A stretch of 64,000 bases of DNA. Source: Manduca sexta (lineage: Eukaryota > Arthropoda > Insecta > Lepidoptera > Sphingidae). This document shows, one piece after another, positions 41,556 to 53,504 of the stretch. Below the pieces are notes generated by a model. The model saw only the letters and a program-made list of their open reading frames with translations. It did no database searches and had not been told where the DNA came from. The translations under genes and the position numbers were made by a program. Position 1 is the stretch's first letter, and each line of letters starts with the position of its first letter. The stretch covers positions 6,193,245 to 6,257,244 of the forward strand of contig NC_051119.1 in NCBI RefSeq assembly GCF_014839805.1, in the 5' to 3' direction.

Positions 41556-42347
41556 TAATCTAAACAAATTTTAGACGTTAGTATAGTGTATCATCAGACG
41601 CACTCCACACTTTTCAAACACCTTGCTCATTCAACTTAGAAAAAACGAAATTCCAAAGTCTCAAACAGCCATCCAAAAACAAATGACATTTTTGAAGTCA
41701 AAACGACTAACATAAGTACAATGCATAATGCCTTTAGCTCGTAAAAAGTAATACTCACGGAATAAGTAAAAACCTTAGCGTGGAAGTTCGTGCAAAATGT
41801 TTAGTTCACAATGAATTTAGCCCCACGTTGGTTGAGTAAATTAATTAAACTCCGACAGCACTGTACCGCGGATAGCTTCAAGTCTTTGCCTGATGAATTC
41901 AATAAAAACTTTCCTTCCACCTTTGGTGTTATTATGGTACTTGCAACTGCGATTTTATGAACGTGTATGTATTTTATTCATATAGCTTTTGAAGTACCTA
42001 GCAATTAGGCTAAAATAATGGAAGCATTAAGGGAATATTTAATAAAGAATTGGGAAAAGGAAAAAAGGTCGACAGAACAAATGATAGTAAGATGACATAA
42101 AAATATGCCAGGACCAGAATGAACTAGAATAGTAAGATAGGGAAAAAAAGATAGGGAATCATTAGAGGATGCATTTGTTCAAAGACAAGCTGTTCAAGAA
42201 GAAAATGAACCAGTTGCCATTGAAGACTAAACCAATTACAACTATGACTATCTATAATTAAATAGCTAACAAAAGAAAAAAGGTGAAAGAGGAACAATAA
42301 TCAAGGCTATTTTCATTTCATTAATGGGAAGAGAATTATCCATAAGA
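41556..42347. other. AT-rich stretch without recognised features
   Basis: The A-rich segment 42060-42300 is purine-biased on the plus strand. Fragmentary frames show no conserved motif I can name. Confidence 0.4.
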
Positions 42348-42455
42348 CATCCGAAGGTATGTGAACCTGCATGAGTGAGCGTAGTGGACTAAGGCCTAAG
42401 TAGAAGTGCAGACCTGTAATCAGTAACAAACAGTATAATACAGCGGTATCATTAA
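42348..42455 (+). mobile_element. SINE-1 fragment, decayed
   Basis: 'ccgaaggtatgtgaacctgc', 'gtagtggactaaggcctaag' and 'cagtataatacagcgg' in SINE-1 order. Confidence 0.6.
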
Positions 42456-42559
42456 AATGGTAAATCTAATCCATGGCTTATAAAAATACAGAATTGCAAA
42501 AGAATAATGGAATCCATTGGTTTTATACAAAGAGAGAGGATTTTAATGTTAATTTATTT

Positions 42560-42742
42560 ATAAGTAGCTTTTTCCCGCGCCTCTGCCCGCGTGAAAAACG
42601 TTTCCAAAGATAGATATTTCCTAGGGTAAAAATTAACCTACAGCACTCAGAAATAGGGGTAACGTAGCTTCCTATAAGTAAAAGATTATTCGACATAGGT
42701 ACACACAAACGTTTTTTCTTTATTATATTAGTATGGATTAGA
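42560..42742 (-). mobile_element. HEL-a Helitron, diverged
   Basis: 'gtagctttttcccgcgcctc' is the inverse of the hairpin end; 'cagcactcagaaataggggt' and 'attatattagtatggat' follow in the reverse-strand order. Confidence 0.65.
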
Positions 42743-42972
42743 ACACAATAGAGCGAAATTAAATTACATCTTTTCATAAAACTTTATTAGAAATAGACGT
42801 ATTGTTAAAAATAATAATAGAATTCATTATAATGGAGGCGTACTTATATTACCGCATAGATGTTATACATAAATACGATATACAAGATTATTTTTTGGGG
42901 ATAATGATAATATATGTTAAAAATTAGAGCAATGGATTGTGCTATTGATTTGCGACAAACTAATTTCGGGTA

Positions 42973-43241
42973 TCCTACTAATATTATAAATGCAAAAGTT
43001 TGTAAGGATGGATGTGTGTATGTATGTTTCTTCCTCTTTCACGAAAAATCTACTGAGCGGATTTGGATGAAACTTTACAGTTATATTGGTTATACATCAG
43101 AATAACACATAGGCTACAATTTATAATGATATTGTGTAATTTGCTCATAATATGATATATATCAAGTAAGTCGGAAAAAAAATGTATGCCGGAAAACACC
43201 ATCGCCACCACCACGCGGGCGAAGCCCCGAGCAAAAGCTAG
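42973..43241 (+). mobile_element. HEL-b Helitron, complete
   Basis: A|TCCTACTAATATTATAAATG start, 'cctctttcacgaaaaatcta' body, 'gcgggcgaagccccgagc' hairpin, CTAG at 43238-43241 followed by T. 269 bp. Confidence 0.92.
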
Positions 43242-44271
43242 TGTAATATAATAAAAATAATTTTGTATAACGAATAAAAGTCACCTAATATCGAAACGTA
43301 AACAGCTCGCTAGGAAAAACATTATACCTCCTAAGAATAGCATCAATCAGAGCGTCAAAGAAACAGTGTTTTGCTCGTCATCCTAAAGGGTTTAACTGTA
43401 GTTCTGGAACTGGAACCAAAAATTATTTGCACACTTGCTTGGTGGCAGAAACAGACAAAGCAGTGGAAGTTATATAAGGTCGATTTGGCATTGCGTTGAT
43501 AAATGAAAAGAAAAAAGCTATACAGAAAGACTTGTGTACAAATAATTTGATAAATAAAAAAAAATGCTACAATGAAAGACTCGCATACAAAAGGACCACC
43601 ATCAGATATATCCGTTGTAAGGTAACATAATAAGCGTATTTCGAAATATGAACAACTTCACACGACGAGCGATCGCATAATAATTTAATTACTACTCTCA
43701 CATTAGCATAATACGGTCGATATTCATAATACGAATAAGTTGAATTTTGTTACCCCAGTTGTAGCTGAAAGATTGAGAAAGATGAAGAATAAATGATCTC
43801 TACTGCAGATATTGTCTTAATATAGTAATAGTTACATATATGTAGTCTTGTTATAATAGATAGAAACAATATCTCTATGATATTAGGAACTGGCAGCCTA
43901 AAGAGCGGGCAAAAAAAAACAAGCCGGCATAATTTTATCAACCAGCGAGGGACAATAAGAAATATTTTAACTCAGACGTCGTCGCGTCGAGGGACCGCTA
44001 AAGAAGTATTTTGATCCCATCGGTTCGGGTCCTTTCGCCTCATAGGACGCTTGGGTCACAATATTATTAGGTAAGTACATCTTAAACGACAAAGAAACAT
44101 AGTATTCTACCTACCCTTTGTAGGTTTTTGCGTGGCGTAGGTAACATGTTTTGAAGTGAAATTTCTTTAGAATCGTTAAGATTTGAAACTCGATGAAACG
44201 GAAATACATCACGATATTTGAAAATGGAACAGTGTTCAACCAGCCTGCATGCTACATTTTTTTTAAATAAC
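43242..44271. other. Stretch without recognised features
   Basis: 1.0 kb. Near 43920-44060 a GC-richer piece ('cgggtcctttcgcctcatag') is unassigned. Confidence 0.45.
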
Positions 44272-44544
44272 TAGCTGACCCGACAGACGTTGCCCCGTCT
44301 TAACTATGAATTTGCAGCGCGCATTCTGTCAATCACTGACAATTATTTCAAACAATTGATAGTTATATAAAATTAACATTTTCGTTAAGTTTTCTTAAAT
44401 TTTCTAATTTTCCGCGTAATTTTTTGATTTTTTTCTTTCATAAGAACCTTCTCCTGACAATTACAAACACAACCAAAAAAAAATCGTGAAATCGGCCCAG
44501 CCGTTTACGCGTGATGCCGTGACCAAGGGAAATAGGAATATAGA
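44272..44544 (-). mobile_element. HEL-c Helitron, complete
   Basis: Begins 'ctagctgacccgacagacgt' (the inverse of a CTAG end), contains 'gaatttgcagcgcgcattct' and ends 'ggaatataga', the inverse of TCTATATTCC. Confidence 0.88.
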
Positions 44545-45396
44545 TTACAGGTTATTACTGATCCATTCGGTTTAAACAAAGCATTAACAAACCAAACGAA
44601 GATGTATATTTAAAATGAGGATTGAAATGCGGACCAGTGAGCATGGTTTCAAATATTCCCGTGGTGGAAACTTTTCTGTCTTGACTTTTGCCACAGGGAC
44701 CGCGGCACGAACTTGCACGCCATTCTCATTGAGTAACTTTTGTTTTGTAAACCAGCGAGTTGTACTGAATGTATGAGATGTATTTTAGAGCTGAAGTGCT
44801 CTTTGAAGCGTGAATTTAGATTTAGTTTTTCACATTGTTAGTTATGCTGTTTCAGTTCATAAAACCGTTATGACTATTTTTCTTGGATTCTTCATTTTCT
44901 AACTGCTGGAAATTGTGAGCTTTATTATCTACTGAATAGAAATGAAATCATGAGTCATAGCATATAATTCTCAGGGCCATATTAATAAATGCTACTCACT
45001 TTCGCTCTCAAATGCGATATAAGATGAGACGCTGTCAAACTAAGGTCGGCATCCTATGATATTCGCTACTTAATAAACTTATATTTGCGTTCAAATGGTA
45101 TTTTAGGTCATAATATGTGACAGATTTTGAGAGCTGATGTTCGCTTATGTAACAGCGCCGGGTCAGCTGATAACAGGCTCTTAAATCACAGCTTAAGTTT
45201 GGTTTATTAAATATTTTAATAAATGTAAAATATATACTTGAGATCTAATCAAAGGTGAGATGGATATATTAATATTTATTAAAAATGTTGCCCTCGGGGT
45301 TTGAAGTATGTTCTTTTATTATCTTTTACAGATTTTTGTTACTTATTGGTAGGAAATACACACTTTTCAGTCACCGAAGTACAAGTTTGGAATAAA
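44545..45396. other. Stretch without recognised features
   Basis: Nothing recognised with confidence. Confidence 0.5.
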
Positions 45397-45575
45397 CGAA
45401 TCGATGATTACCCCTCGGCACACAACATAATTATGCCGGCGTGTTGGAACCGAATATACACAGGCTGATCCCGGAACGCGACACTTACGTGGGCTACTAT
45501 GGCGGGTTTTAACACCTTGTGTACGGTGGTCGCTATCGCAGCGGATATAAAATATATCATACCACCAGCAAAAAG
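45397..45575 (-). repeat. REP-C copy
   Basis: 'cgatgattacccctcggcac', 'aattatgccggcgtgttgga', 'gtgtacggtggtcgctatcg'. Confidence 0.85.
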
Positions 45576-45982
45576 TGTGGTTGTGACTGATTGTTAAAAC
45601 ACAAAATTAAATAATAACTGTTTCTTTTTCTCGACGGTTGTACCATGAGTGTCCTTAGCCTAGCGCGACGAGTGCTTACATTCCAAACAAACAGGTAAAG
45701 TTTACTGATACTATCGCGCACAACCGCTACAAAATGTAGTATCTTTCGTCACCGCTTCAATAAAATCTATTTCATGCCATTTAGAAGCTCGAGCTCCTTG
45801 GACACAATTATTCATTTGTTTATTTATATCATTCGTTCGTAAACTGTCTTTGAAACATGTACCGTCCATTTCTGAATTTCATATGTAACGCGTGTAATTT
45901 TTGTCAATTATATTAGGTTTAGAAAATCGTGAGAAACTGTCATACCTAAGAATCTCTGTAGAAATTTCGAAGGCACGTATAA
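45576..45982. other. Stretch without recognised features
   Basis: Nothing recognised. Confidence 0.5.
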
Positions 45983-46085
45983 TTAATTATAATATCAGCC
46001 CTGTATTACAGTCATACTGTAAGGCACGAGCCTTCTACTACTGAGAGGGATTAGGCCTTAGACTACCACGCTGGCCTGGTGCGGA
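45983..46085 (-). mobile_element. SINE-1 3' fragment
   Basis: 'aatatcagccctgtattaca' to 'ccacgctggcctggtgcgga'. Confidence 0.8.
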
Positions 46086-46129
46086 GCTAGGAAAGGAAGC
46101 CCAAATAAGTAGGAAAAGAGACTCAGCAC

Positions 46130-46240
46130 TCAGTAAAACAGGACTCGACACGGTCTCTTAAAGGTCCAAGGAATCTATTGGATGCAGGCCGCATCTAACA
46201 AGCTAATCTGGACATCTTTAGGCGAGGCCTAAATCGAGCA
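46130..46240 (+). mobile_element. RTE-type LINE 3' scrap
   Basis: 'tattggatgcaggccgcatc' and 'ctggacatctttaggcgagg' match the RTE C-terminal coding end at 61564-61683, decayed. Confidence 0.6.
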
Positions 46241-46520
46241 ATGAACTACCAAATAAATTCGAATGCAAGGTTGGTATTTGTAGAAGTTGTAAGGCACGTG
46301 AATAAGTAACTGGTTTCATGCAAGCACATCTCATTAGCGGGTTGACTAACAATAAAGTTACCGCAAAGAGTACGTGCAGAAGTCTTGTATCAAGTTATGA
46401 TTGCCGCGAGCGAAGCACTCGATGTATTAAGTTGGAGCCATTGAGCGAGCGATTGACTGTCAGTAATTTTCGTTGAACATCAAAGTCGAAAGTTTAATGT
46501 GCCGATTTTTTAAAACGAAA

Positions 46521-46680
46521 TCTATACTATTATATAATGATGAAGAGTTTGTTTCTTTGCACGCGCTAATCTCAGGAACTAGTGGATGAAATTGAAAAAT
46601 TATTTTCGTGTTGGATAGCCCATTCGAAGAAGGCTATACATTAGACTATGACTTATAGGAGCAGGCATGAATGATAAATG
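46521..46680 (+). mobile_element. HEL-a Helitron 5' part
   Basis: 'tctatactattatataatga', 'gcgctaatctcaggaactag' and 'tgttggatagccca'. A single repeat unit; the 3' hairpin is missing. Confidence 0.8.
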
Positions 46681-47212
46681 TAATCATCAATAAACAGATA
46701 TAATTCTATAATGAATAATAATTCCCTTCCGGCCTTAGAGAAAAAGAATGAGGAGGAGGGGATATTCGAACTTCGTGATATCATAAAACCACTCTTAAAA
46801 TTATGCACAAATACTTTCTATTTTTTTAATCTAGCAATAGTTTGACCAGAAAAATAAAATTGCGCTATGTTGTGGTAAAATGTGAAACTAATCTCTTATA
46901 CTGTCAACGTTACTTTAAAACGAAAAAGCAAAATTGGCGCCTCCAAACCAGTTTTTTATTTTCCTGGTCAAGCTTTAATTTTAAACGATATGCGATTTTG
47001 ATACTTAATGCTAAGATACACAACCCGCTACAAATATGGCCCGTGATTTGTAAATTAGAATGTCTGTGGAGTACCATCGGGCTGTTTGTTGCCTTTGTGT
47101 TGGTAAAGGCTTGTTAGCTACTAGTGTGGCAGAAGCTAAGACCGAACACTGTCTTCTAAAGCAGCATCGATAATTTATATTAAAGAGCGTAATAATATTT
47201 CATATAAGGTCA
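46681..47212. other. Stretch without recognised features
   Basis: The 91-codon frame at 46842-47117 has no domain or codon pattern I can support as a gene. Confidence 0.45.
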
Positions 47213-47698
47213 GGAGGCCCTATTCCGTCTGTTGGGACAAATCCGTCTGTTTACAATTATGGGCATTCTAATCGAAGGATATGCGGCGATAGCCTAGTTG
47301 GGTGTGGAACGGACTGCCAAGACGAATGTCCGCAGGTTCAAATCCCAAGGGCACACACCTCCGACTTTTCTAAAATCATGTGTGTATTCTTTGTGAATTT
47401 ATTGTTCGATTTAAGGGTAAAGGAAAACATCGTGAGGAAACCTGCACATCTGAGAAGTTCTCTATAGGAATTTCGAAGGTGTGTGAAGCCTTCCAACCCG
47501 CACTAGGCCAGCGTGGTGGGCTAAGGCCTAATCCGTCTCAGTAGTAGAGGAGTCCCGTGCTCAGCAGTGGGCAAGTATATAATACAGGGCTGATATTATT
47601 ATATTATTATTAATCGAAGGATAGCTTTAATAGCTACATGGATAGAAGAGCCGAAAACTTCCTAATTTACCTAAACCACATTTTAAAGTTAATAGGGC
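47213..47698. mobile_element. MITE of the 'ggccctatt' family, split by SINE-1
   Basis: Ends 'ggccctattccgtctg' and '..taatagggcccccta' are inverted, and the interior 'atcgaaggatagctttaata' matches the inverse-arm element at 50866-51056. Confidence 0.7.
47282..47610 (+). mobile_element. SINE-1 copy with 13 bp target duplication
   Basis: A perfect A box and B box. 'taatcgaaggata' occurs at 47269-47281 and 47611-47623. Confidence 0.94.
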
Positions 47699-47759
47699 CC
47701 CCTACCTTAGTAGCGCATTAATTACAATATAAAAAGAACATTCGATTTCTTGATTCTTG

Positions 47760-48015
47760 AAAAAGTGAGATCACGCCTTTCCCTTTTCAGGGGTAGGTAG
47801 AGGTGTAACACACATTTTTCAAGTTACGTTAAAAAGGAAGAGGTTTTAAAGCCGAGGTGTATTTTTTTATGTTTGCGACTTCAGAACTCGACCGTTTATT
47901 AACGAATACTTTTTTTATTTGAAAGGATATCTTTCCCTTAGTACTACCCTTCCAGATTAGTCCCATAGTTTTCAATCGGTTAAATAGTTTGGTTTTCAAC
48001 TCGTTGTAACTATAA
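47760..48015. repeat. SINE-2 scrap and lepidopteran 'aagaggtt' repeat
   Basis: 47760-47835 is a reverse SINE-2 3' end ('gatcacgcctttcccttttc'). 47845-48015 ('tgtttgcgacttcagaactc', 'ttttcaatcggttaaatag') belongs to a dispersed repeat also seen inverted at 48590-48740. Confidence 0.5.
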
Positions 48016-48296
48016 TAAATGTGTCGTCCAAGTAAACGAAATTGCTTTTCTCTTATTTTTGTTTTATCAAGAGGTTTAATTCAAGCAGATGGCATACATC
48101 ACATTGATCTCAAAAATAAAGCCCTTGAATATGTTCAACATGTATGAGACATTAAGTATTCTATTTCCGACGGTCGGTTCTATGTATAGTGTAGCTGAAT
48201 TATTACTGAAAGGATTCCCGAAGAGATAATGTAGGGTTCTTAACTCGTTGTCTTGGGAGATGTTAACCTTAGAAGTAATACATTTGTAATTTTAGG

Positions 48297-48740
48297 TGTT
48301 AATCTAAGTATTGCTCGTGGCTTCGCTTGTGTAAAGACTTTTCAGCTACAAAAAATATTTTTCTTTAACAAAAATTACACCGCCTTCAAAAACCAGTAAA
48401 AATCAAAAATATAATTTAACATTACCTTATACTGGTTAATTTCGAAATCGCTGACTAATTAAACTAATGCATGAATAAATCCAGCTATACACAAATAAAT
48501 ATACGGCGTTCAAAAACCAATAAAAACAAAAAAATATTTAACGTTAACAATTTTGGAATCGGTGACTAATAAAAATAATACATGAACAAATGTACGCACG
48601 TATATGGGACTACACGAGAAACACTAGCTTTCAAATAAAAAAGAATCATCAAAATCAGTTCACGCAGTCGAAAGTTATGACATAACAAACATAAAACTAA
48701 TACAGTCGACTTGAGAACCTCCTTTGATTTGAAATCGGTT
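48297..48740 (-). repeat. Helitron-like repeat with two tandem units
   Basis: 'cgtggcttcgcttgtg' near the left is a degenerate inverse hairpin end. Two units containing 'ttcaaaaaccagtaaaaa' and 'aatcgctgactaatta' or 'aatcggtgactaataa' follow, then 'actagctttcaaataaaaaa'. Family not resolved. Confidence 0.5.
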
Positions 48741-48951
48741 AAAATACTGTATAACTGTGATTCATAGCAATATTTTATAACGCCAGCGCCATATTTTTAA
48801 AAATGGGATTTAATATTTCTCATCGGAGTAAATTACTGTGATAAAGAACCTATGTGGTAATTCAAGACATGGTTTGTCGTTGTTGTAAAATATCGCTATG
48901 AATCACAATTATACAGTATTTTTAATCGATTTCGAAAGAAAGAGGTTCATT
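48714..48951. repeat. Inverted repeat of about 67 bp arms
   Basis: 'gaacctcctttgatttgaaa'...'attcatagcaatattttata' is the imperfect inverse of 48882-48951 ('tatcgctatgaatcacaatt'...'gaaagaaagaggttc'). MITE or fold-back structure. Confidence 0.75.
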
Positions 48952-49135
48952 CAAATCCGTTCAATAATTTCTGAGCTTATTCCTAACCTTACATATTGTA
49001 TACGCGACCATTAGATCAAAGCGACAACAACATCCACTGTAACTCAAAATAGCTCTTTGAAGATGAAACAGACAGCACGGTAAAGGTTTAACAGGTTTCT
49101 TTTCAACAGAACCCTAAAAATTAAGTGCTACCAAC

Positions 49136-49446
49136 CTTAATATCAGCCCTGTATTATACCGTCCCACTGTTGGGCACAGGCCTCCTCTACCACTGAGAAG
49201 GATTAAGCCGTAGTCCACCACGCTGGTCTAATGCGGATTGGTAGACTTCACACACCCTCGAAAACTCCTATAGAAAATTTCTCAGATGTGCAGGTTTCCT
49301 CACGATGTTTTTTAGCAAGCGATAATTCATAAATAATACACACATATTTTTTTAGAAAAGTCAGTTGTGCTAGCCCTTGGGATTTGAACCTGCGGACATT
49401 CGTCTTGGCAGTCCTTTCCACAACCAACTAGGCTACCGCCGCTTTT
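49136..49446 (-). mobile_element. SINE-1 copy
   Basis: Tail inverse 'aatatcagccctgtattata', B-box inverse 'gggatttgaacctgc', A-box inverse 'caactaggctaccgccgc'. Confidence 0.92.
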
Positions 49447-49856
49447 TTTCTTTAGAAATCTTTATAGATTCTTAAACAAAATTACCTTTTATTCTGTCCT
49501 TTGATCTGACCTACAATTTGAGGATTGTGACAGTGATGGATGGTGTATGCTCGCCTAATTCCGACTGATATTTTCTTTGTTACAATGTCACATGACGCTT
49601 TATGAATATTATGTTTCATTCATAGGAATATATTAAAGTTGGTGCTAATTTCAGAATAGCATAATGAATGATTTGTTATTACGACTGACCTGACGTCAAG
49701 TATTTAGGACCGAATCATATGAACAGTATTGCTTAAGTCTACGGTATGGTAATAAAGCGCCGTAAAAAATAAATGAATGCTTCAGATCGGTCTACCAAAA
49801 TATGTTTGAGTTTTTCGATTCTATACAATTACATAAATTGAATTGGAATTAGTGTC
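49447..49856. other. Stretch without recognised features
   Basis: Nothing recognised. Confidence 0.5.
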
Positions 49857-50130
49857 CGACATAGCGATAGTGTAGTTGGTAGTGGAACGGGCTGCCGAAA
49901 CAAATGTCCGCAGGTTGAAAACTCAAGGGCACGCTTCTCACTTTTCTAAACTTATGTGAGTATTTTTTGTGAATTTGCTTATATCGGTGGAGAACAAAAT
50001 CATGAGGAAACCTACATACCTGAGAAGTTCTTTATAATAATATAAAGAGTATGTGAAGTCTGTCAATCCGCACCAGGCCAGCGTGGTGGATTAAGGCCTA
50101 ATACCTCTCATTAGTAGAGGAAGCCTATCA
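49857..50130 (+). mobile_element. SINE-1 copy, diverged
   Basis: A box 'tagtgtagttgg', diverged B box ('ggttgaaaactc'), and the body to 'gtagaggaagcctatcac'. The tail is lost. Confidence 0.82.
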
Positions 50131-50372
50131 CTAGTTGCATCCCACCTACTAATTGTAATGTATATATTTTAATAAATACAAACTGAGGGTAAATTTATAA
50201 TAAGTTCAACGGCCCGTACGGTCGCGACAGACTACGAATATACGCCTAATTGTGTCGTTTCATTACTCGTCCTAGTATTCCCATTATTCCTTAGACAGTT
50301 CACTAATAACTAGGTACATATGGAACACAAATTTATCAACTATCACTAGTCGCATCCCCACCTACTAATGAC
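50126..50372 (+). repeat. Direct repeat of about 33 bp flanking 180 bp
   Basis: 'ctatcactagttgcatcc' near 50126 and 'ctatcactagtcgcatcc' near 50339, each followed by 'cacctactaat'. Possible remnant duplication. Confidence 0.6.
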
Positions 50373-50865
50373 TAGATACTTGAAATTTCAAATCATCAGG
50401 TATGTATTGGGAATGCTATGGCCGCTGAAAGTCGACAATTACACTTCGGTTAATTGATGAGTAGGATGGGGTTGTTACGTCCCTCTCAATATTCATGAAG
50501 AGCCAGGGTTGGCACTTGCAAAACAATTTTAGCGGCGTAAAGGTTGACGCCACTGTAGAGTTGGTTGTGTTCCTCTACGGAAGGGAAGTGCTTAGCTGCG
50601 CTAACGCATTGATGACGGCCATGATACGTATTGCGTGAGTCATACATCACGCAACATCTACGTCATCGATCATACGATGATGCGCGTTCAGCGGGCAAGC
50701 TACTTGCCTACTCGCTAAACAATTATCATATTTTCGGATTAAAACAAATCGTCAGGTGCGATGTAAATAATCATCGATAAGAATTTAAAAGAGCCGTTCG
50801 AAATCTAAAATAAACTTTGAAAACTGTATCTCGTTATTCGACGAAACCAAATTTAGGGGCCCTAT
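50373..50865. other. Unassigned stretch
   Basis: 50440-50700 has raised G+C and no coding frame. Probably old repeat DNA. Confidence 0.4.
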
Positions 50866-51056
50866 TCTGTCAATAGGGGCGAATTCGTCTTTTTGCAGTT
50901 AAGGGCGTTCTATTCGAAGGACAGCCATATAGGTAAGAGAGTCAAAAAACATTCATTTACTTAATTTACCTATAGGGCTATCAAAGCTGTCCTTCAATTG
51001 GAACGCCCGAAATTGCAAAAAGACGGATATGCCGCCGTAGACGGAATAAGGCCCTC
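50866..51056. mobile_element. MITE with long imperfect inverted arms
   Basis: 'ggggccctattctgtca'...'ttctattcgaaggacagcc' mirrors 'agctgtccttcaattggaac'...'gacggaataaggccc' across a short centre. Arms about 80 bp. Same family as 47213-47698. Confidence 0.82.
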
Positions 51057-51654
51057 TGCTACACCAACAAAACTTTAGTCGTGGACCGGTGCGTGGCAAC
51101 CCTACACCGCGTCATGACGTCAGCGCCGCGACCGCAACAAGAAATTTTGTGATTCTACCCGCGACGATCAATTAGTCAACGAATTAATGCATTCCAATTA
51201 TATGCTGACCGTATGCGTACTAGTGACATATTTAATGGCTTAGGATTGAATTAGTATGTTGTTTATTTGAAGGTCAAGTAGTCTTTTAAAGCTACAAAGA
51301 CAAAAAGGCAGAAAATTTGATATATACGTCGACCTTGCTGTATATTATTTAGCTATGTCAGTAACCGCGTCCATCTTACCTTAAATACTTTAAAAGATAT
51401 TCTAGTATACTGATTAATAATTATAAATACTTCCTTTTTAGAAGATGTTCATCTTTAGGGTATTATAGGCTATTTAATTTCAGTCGATAATATGCAATAC
51501 CGTTATAGGGATGAAAACAATCTCTGTGAATCTAAATGGATTTTTCTTAGAAAAACAGAATTTTAGGTATAGCATGATATTTAATTTTGTGACTACGAAG
51601 ACGTTCTGCATCAATAAACACTTTTGATTGTAAAAAAATTGTAACGGGTGAGTC
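51057..51654. other. Stretch without recognised features
   Basis: Nothing recognised. Confidence 0.5.
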
Positions 51655-51860
51655 TGTACAATATAGATACTGAAGGAAAACTAATATTAGGGCTCTTTGT
51701 TAGAGCAACAGAAGCCAAAACAACTGATTTTAGATTTTACTTATCTGTACATGGATGACGCCAAAACTAATATATGGACTTAAATGCAGTTTTCACTATG
51801 TATTTCTAAAGGTTTAACTTAAAATATAGGAGCCATTTTATCTAATTTAATATAAGCGAC
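51655..51860 (+). mobile_element. HEL-d Helitron-like copy
   Basis: 'agagcaacagaagccaaaac' and 'cttaaatgcagttttcacta' are the forward form of the 17645-17905 element. Confidence 0.6.
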
Positions 51861-51884
51861 TGTAATAATTTTATATATGTAATA

Positions 51885-51976
51885 ATTAAATATTCTCATG
51901 TACTTTGACTTATCATAAGCGCCACTATGTTCGATTACGTGATGAATAAAGCATTTTATTTTTATTTTTATCTCGG
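51885..51976 (+). mobile_element. Unclassified LINE 3' end
   Basis: 'gttcgattacgtgatgaata' plus 'aagcattttatttttatttt' matches the end of 22950-23277. Confidence 0.6.
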
Positions 51977-51989
51977 AAAAATATCTTCT

Positions 51990-52152
51990 TCTTCTTCTTC
52001 TGATTGGAGATTATCCCGGCCTAGGTGCCAGGGTCCCTCTTCCTACTTCGATCTTTCCATTACGCCCGATTTTTTGCATCCTGCTCAGTGAGACCGTTCA
52101 CTATCACATCTTCCCGGAGAACGTCAAGCCAACGCTTGGACTTTTCACGCTA
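51990..52152 (-). mobile_element. LINE 3' end with C-terminal codons and (GAA)n tail
   Basis: Reverse-strand translation gives KRWLDVLREDVIVNGLTEQD, a C-terminal motif of a widespread insect LINE group, then an in-frame stop within the remnant and an (AGA)n tail seen as 'tcttcttcttcttct'. I do not assign the clade. Confidence 0.7.
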
Positions 52153-52822
52153 AAAATAATCATATTACAATTATATTAAAGTACAATTTAAGGTTCAGTC
52201 ATGCCCAATATCCCTTACGGTACAACAAAATCCACATAAAACTGAACACATAACTTCAGCGCGGTTTAATTTAGCTAATACGAAACTCTTTGAAACAGTC
52301 GGCGTACGGAAATTCGTTAAAGAACTTCGCTGCAGACAATCGAGGCTCCTTCAAAGGGGTTGTAGTACCGTTCCGACATTGCGAGCCGGTTTAAATGCTT
52401 TGTATTGAATGCGGATTTTGTTGACTGAAATTACTTATTTTTGAAGACGCGTGTACGGCCTCTTTTTTATCAACACGGGGAAATCTTTTAAAGGATTTCT
52501 GCCGGACTTGCCGGTAAACCTTCCTACCGTCTAAAACTCCGCCATTCAACTCTCTCCTTAATACCGAAGGTCGTAGCGTGCGCAACCGCAACCCTCGCAG
52601 GAGCGTAGGGCCATCTAGTTAATCTTGAACTGATAATCGACTCCAAATTTGCTATTTGTATCAATCAGATCAGAGGTTTGTTGTGCGTGCGTTCCTAAAT
52701 TTTAAAGAATTGGATTATGTAATGCTAAATCATCACGGCTTGAAACGATAATTTAATAGTTTTTTTTTAAATAAAGAAAGATGTGTAACAAGTTAACGGA
52801 GCTATGCTATTGAGTAGTGGTC
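52153..52822. other. Unassigned stretch with GC-rich island
   Basis: 52290-52640 is clearly richer in G+C than its surroundings ('gccggacttgccggtaaacc'). The 66-codon reverse frame at 52391-52591 has no known domain. It could be a conserved non-coding element, an old repeat or a decayed gene. Confidence 0.4.
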
Positions 52823-53272
52823 CTTTGACACACACACTCACGCCTTTTATCCCCAAAGGTAGAGGAGTACGTAGATCTTTGTGTGATAAGAGTGAGCCTA
52901 TCGCCATATCAGGCACAAATTTCAGATTTCCTGCTAATACTGAGTAGAAAAATCCAATATCACATTTTTATTTATTTATTTGTACTTCATATACAATAAA
53001 ATTCGTACACAGAGGGACTTAATGCCGTAGGCATTCTCTCCTAGTCAACCGTAGGGTGAAGCAGAGATGTACAAAGTAGGTGCATCAAAGAAATCTGTTG
53101 CGGTAAGCAAATACAAGAGTAGTTATAACTAATACGATGTAAACAAATATTATTGAATTATAATTATATTAAATGTATATATAATATAAAAATATAATTT
53201 TTAAAACCTGGGATCGAACCCGAGACCTCAACTCTGCAGTCATGGAGTAATAACTACGCCACCGAAGCAGTA
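52823..53272 (-). mobile_element. SINE-2 copy split by REP-B
   Basis: 3' part at 52823-52964 ('cacgccttttatccccaaag') and head at 53203-53272 ('cctgggatcgaacccgagac', a good B-box inverse). Confidence 0.82.
52965..53200 (-). mobile_element. REP-B (LINE-tail-like) inserted in SINE-2
   Basis: (TTTA)n, then 'cacagagggacttaatgccg' and 'tcctagtcaaccgtagggtg'; the inverse ends in (AATA)n, typical of a 3' tail. Related pieces at 59014-59165 and 59745-59835. Confidence 0.75.
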
Positions 53273-53504
53273 GTTTGAATAAAAATAAAAGACTAGTATA
53301 CATTAACGCGGGCGATATTTGCTTCTCAATTTTTAATTTTCATATGAGTTAACTTTGTTAAGTAACAATCAATTAGTACTACAAATTACAAAATTAGACT
53401 TTAAAACACTAATCGCAGAGCTTATTTCCGTCCCTACATTGCATCTTATCGACAGAAATAAAGCAGCTAGTAGTATCCTAAAGTTCAATATCTAAGAAGG
53501 AAAT

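Noticed and set aside
42060..42300. Possible Gag-like remnant in a purine-rich stretch
   Set aside because: Broken frames with no recognisable knuckle or domain; composition alone is not evidence.
46842..47117. 91-codon ORF as a host gene
   Set aside because: No domain, no splice or start context I can support, AT-biased codons, surrounded by repeats.
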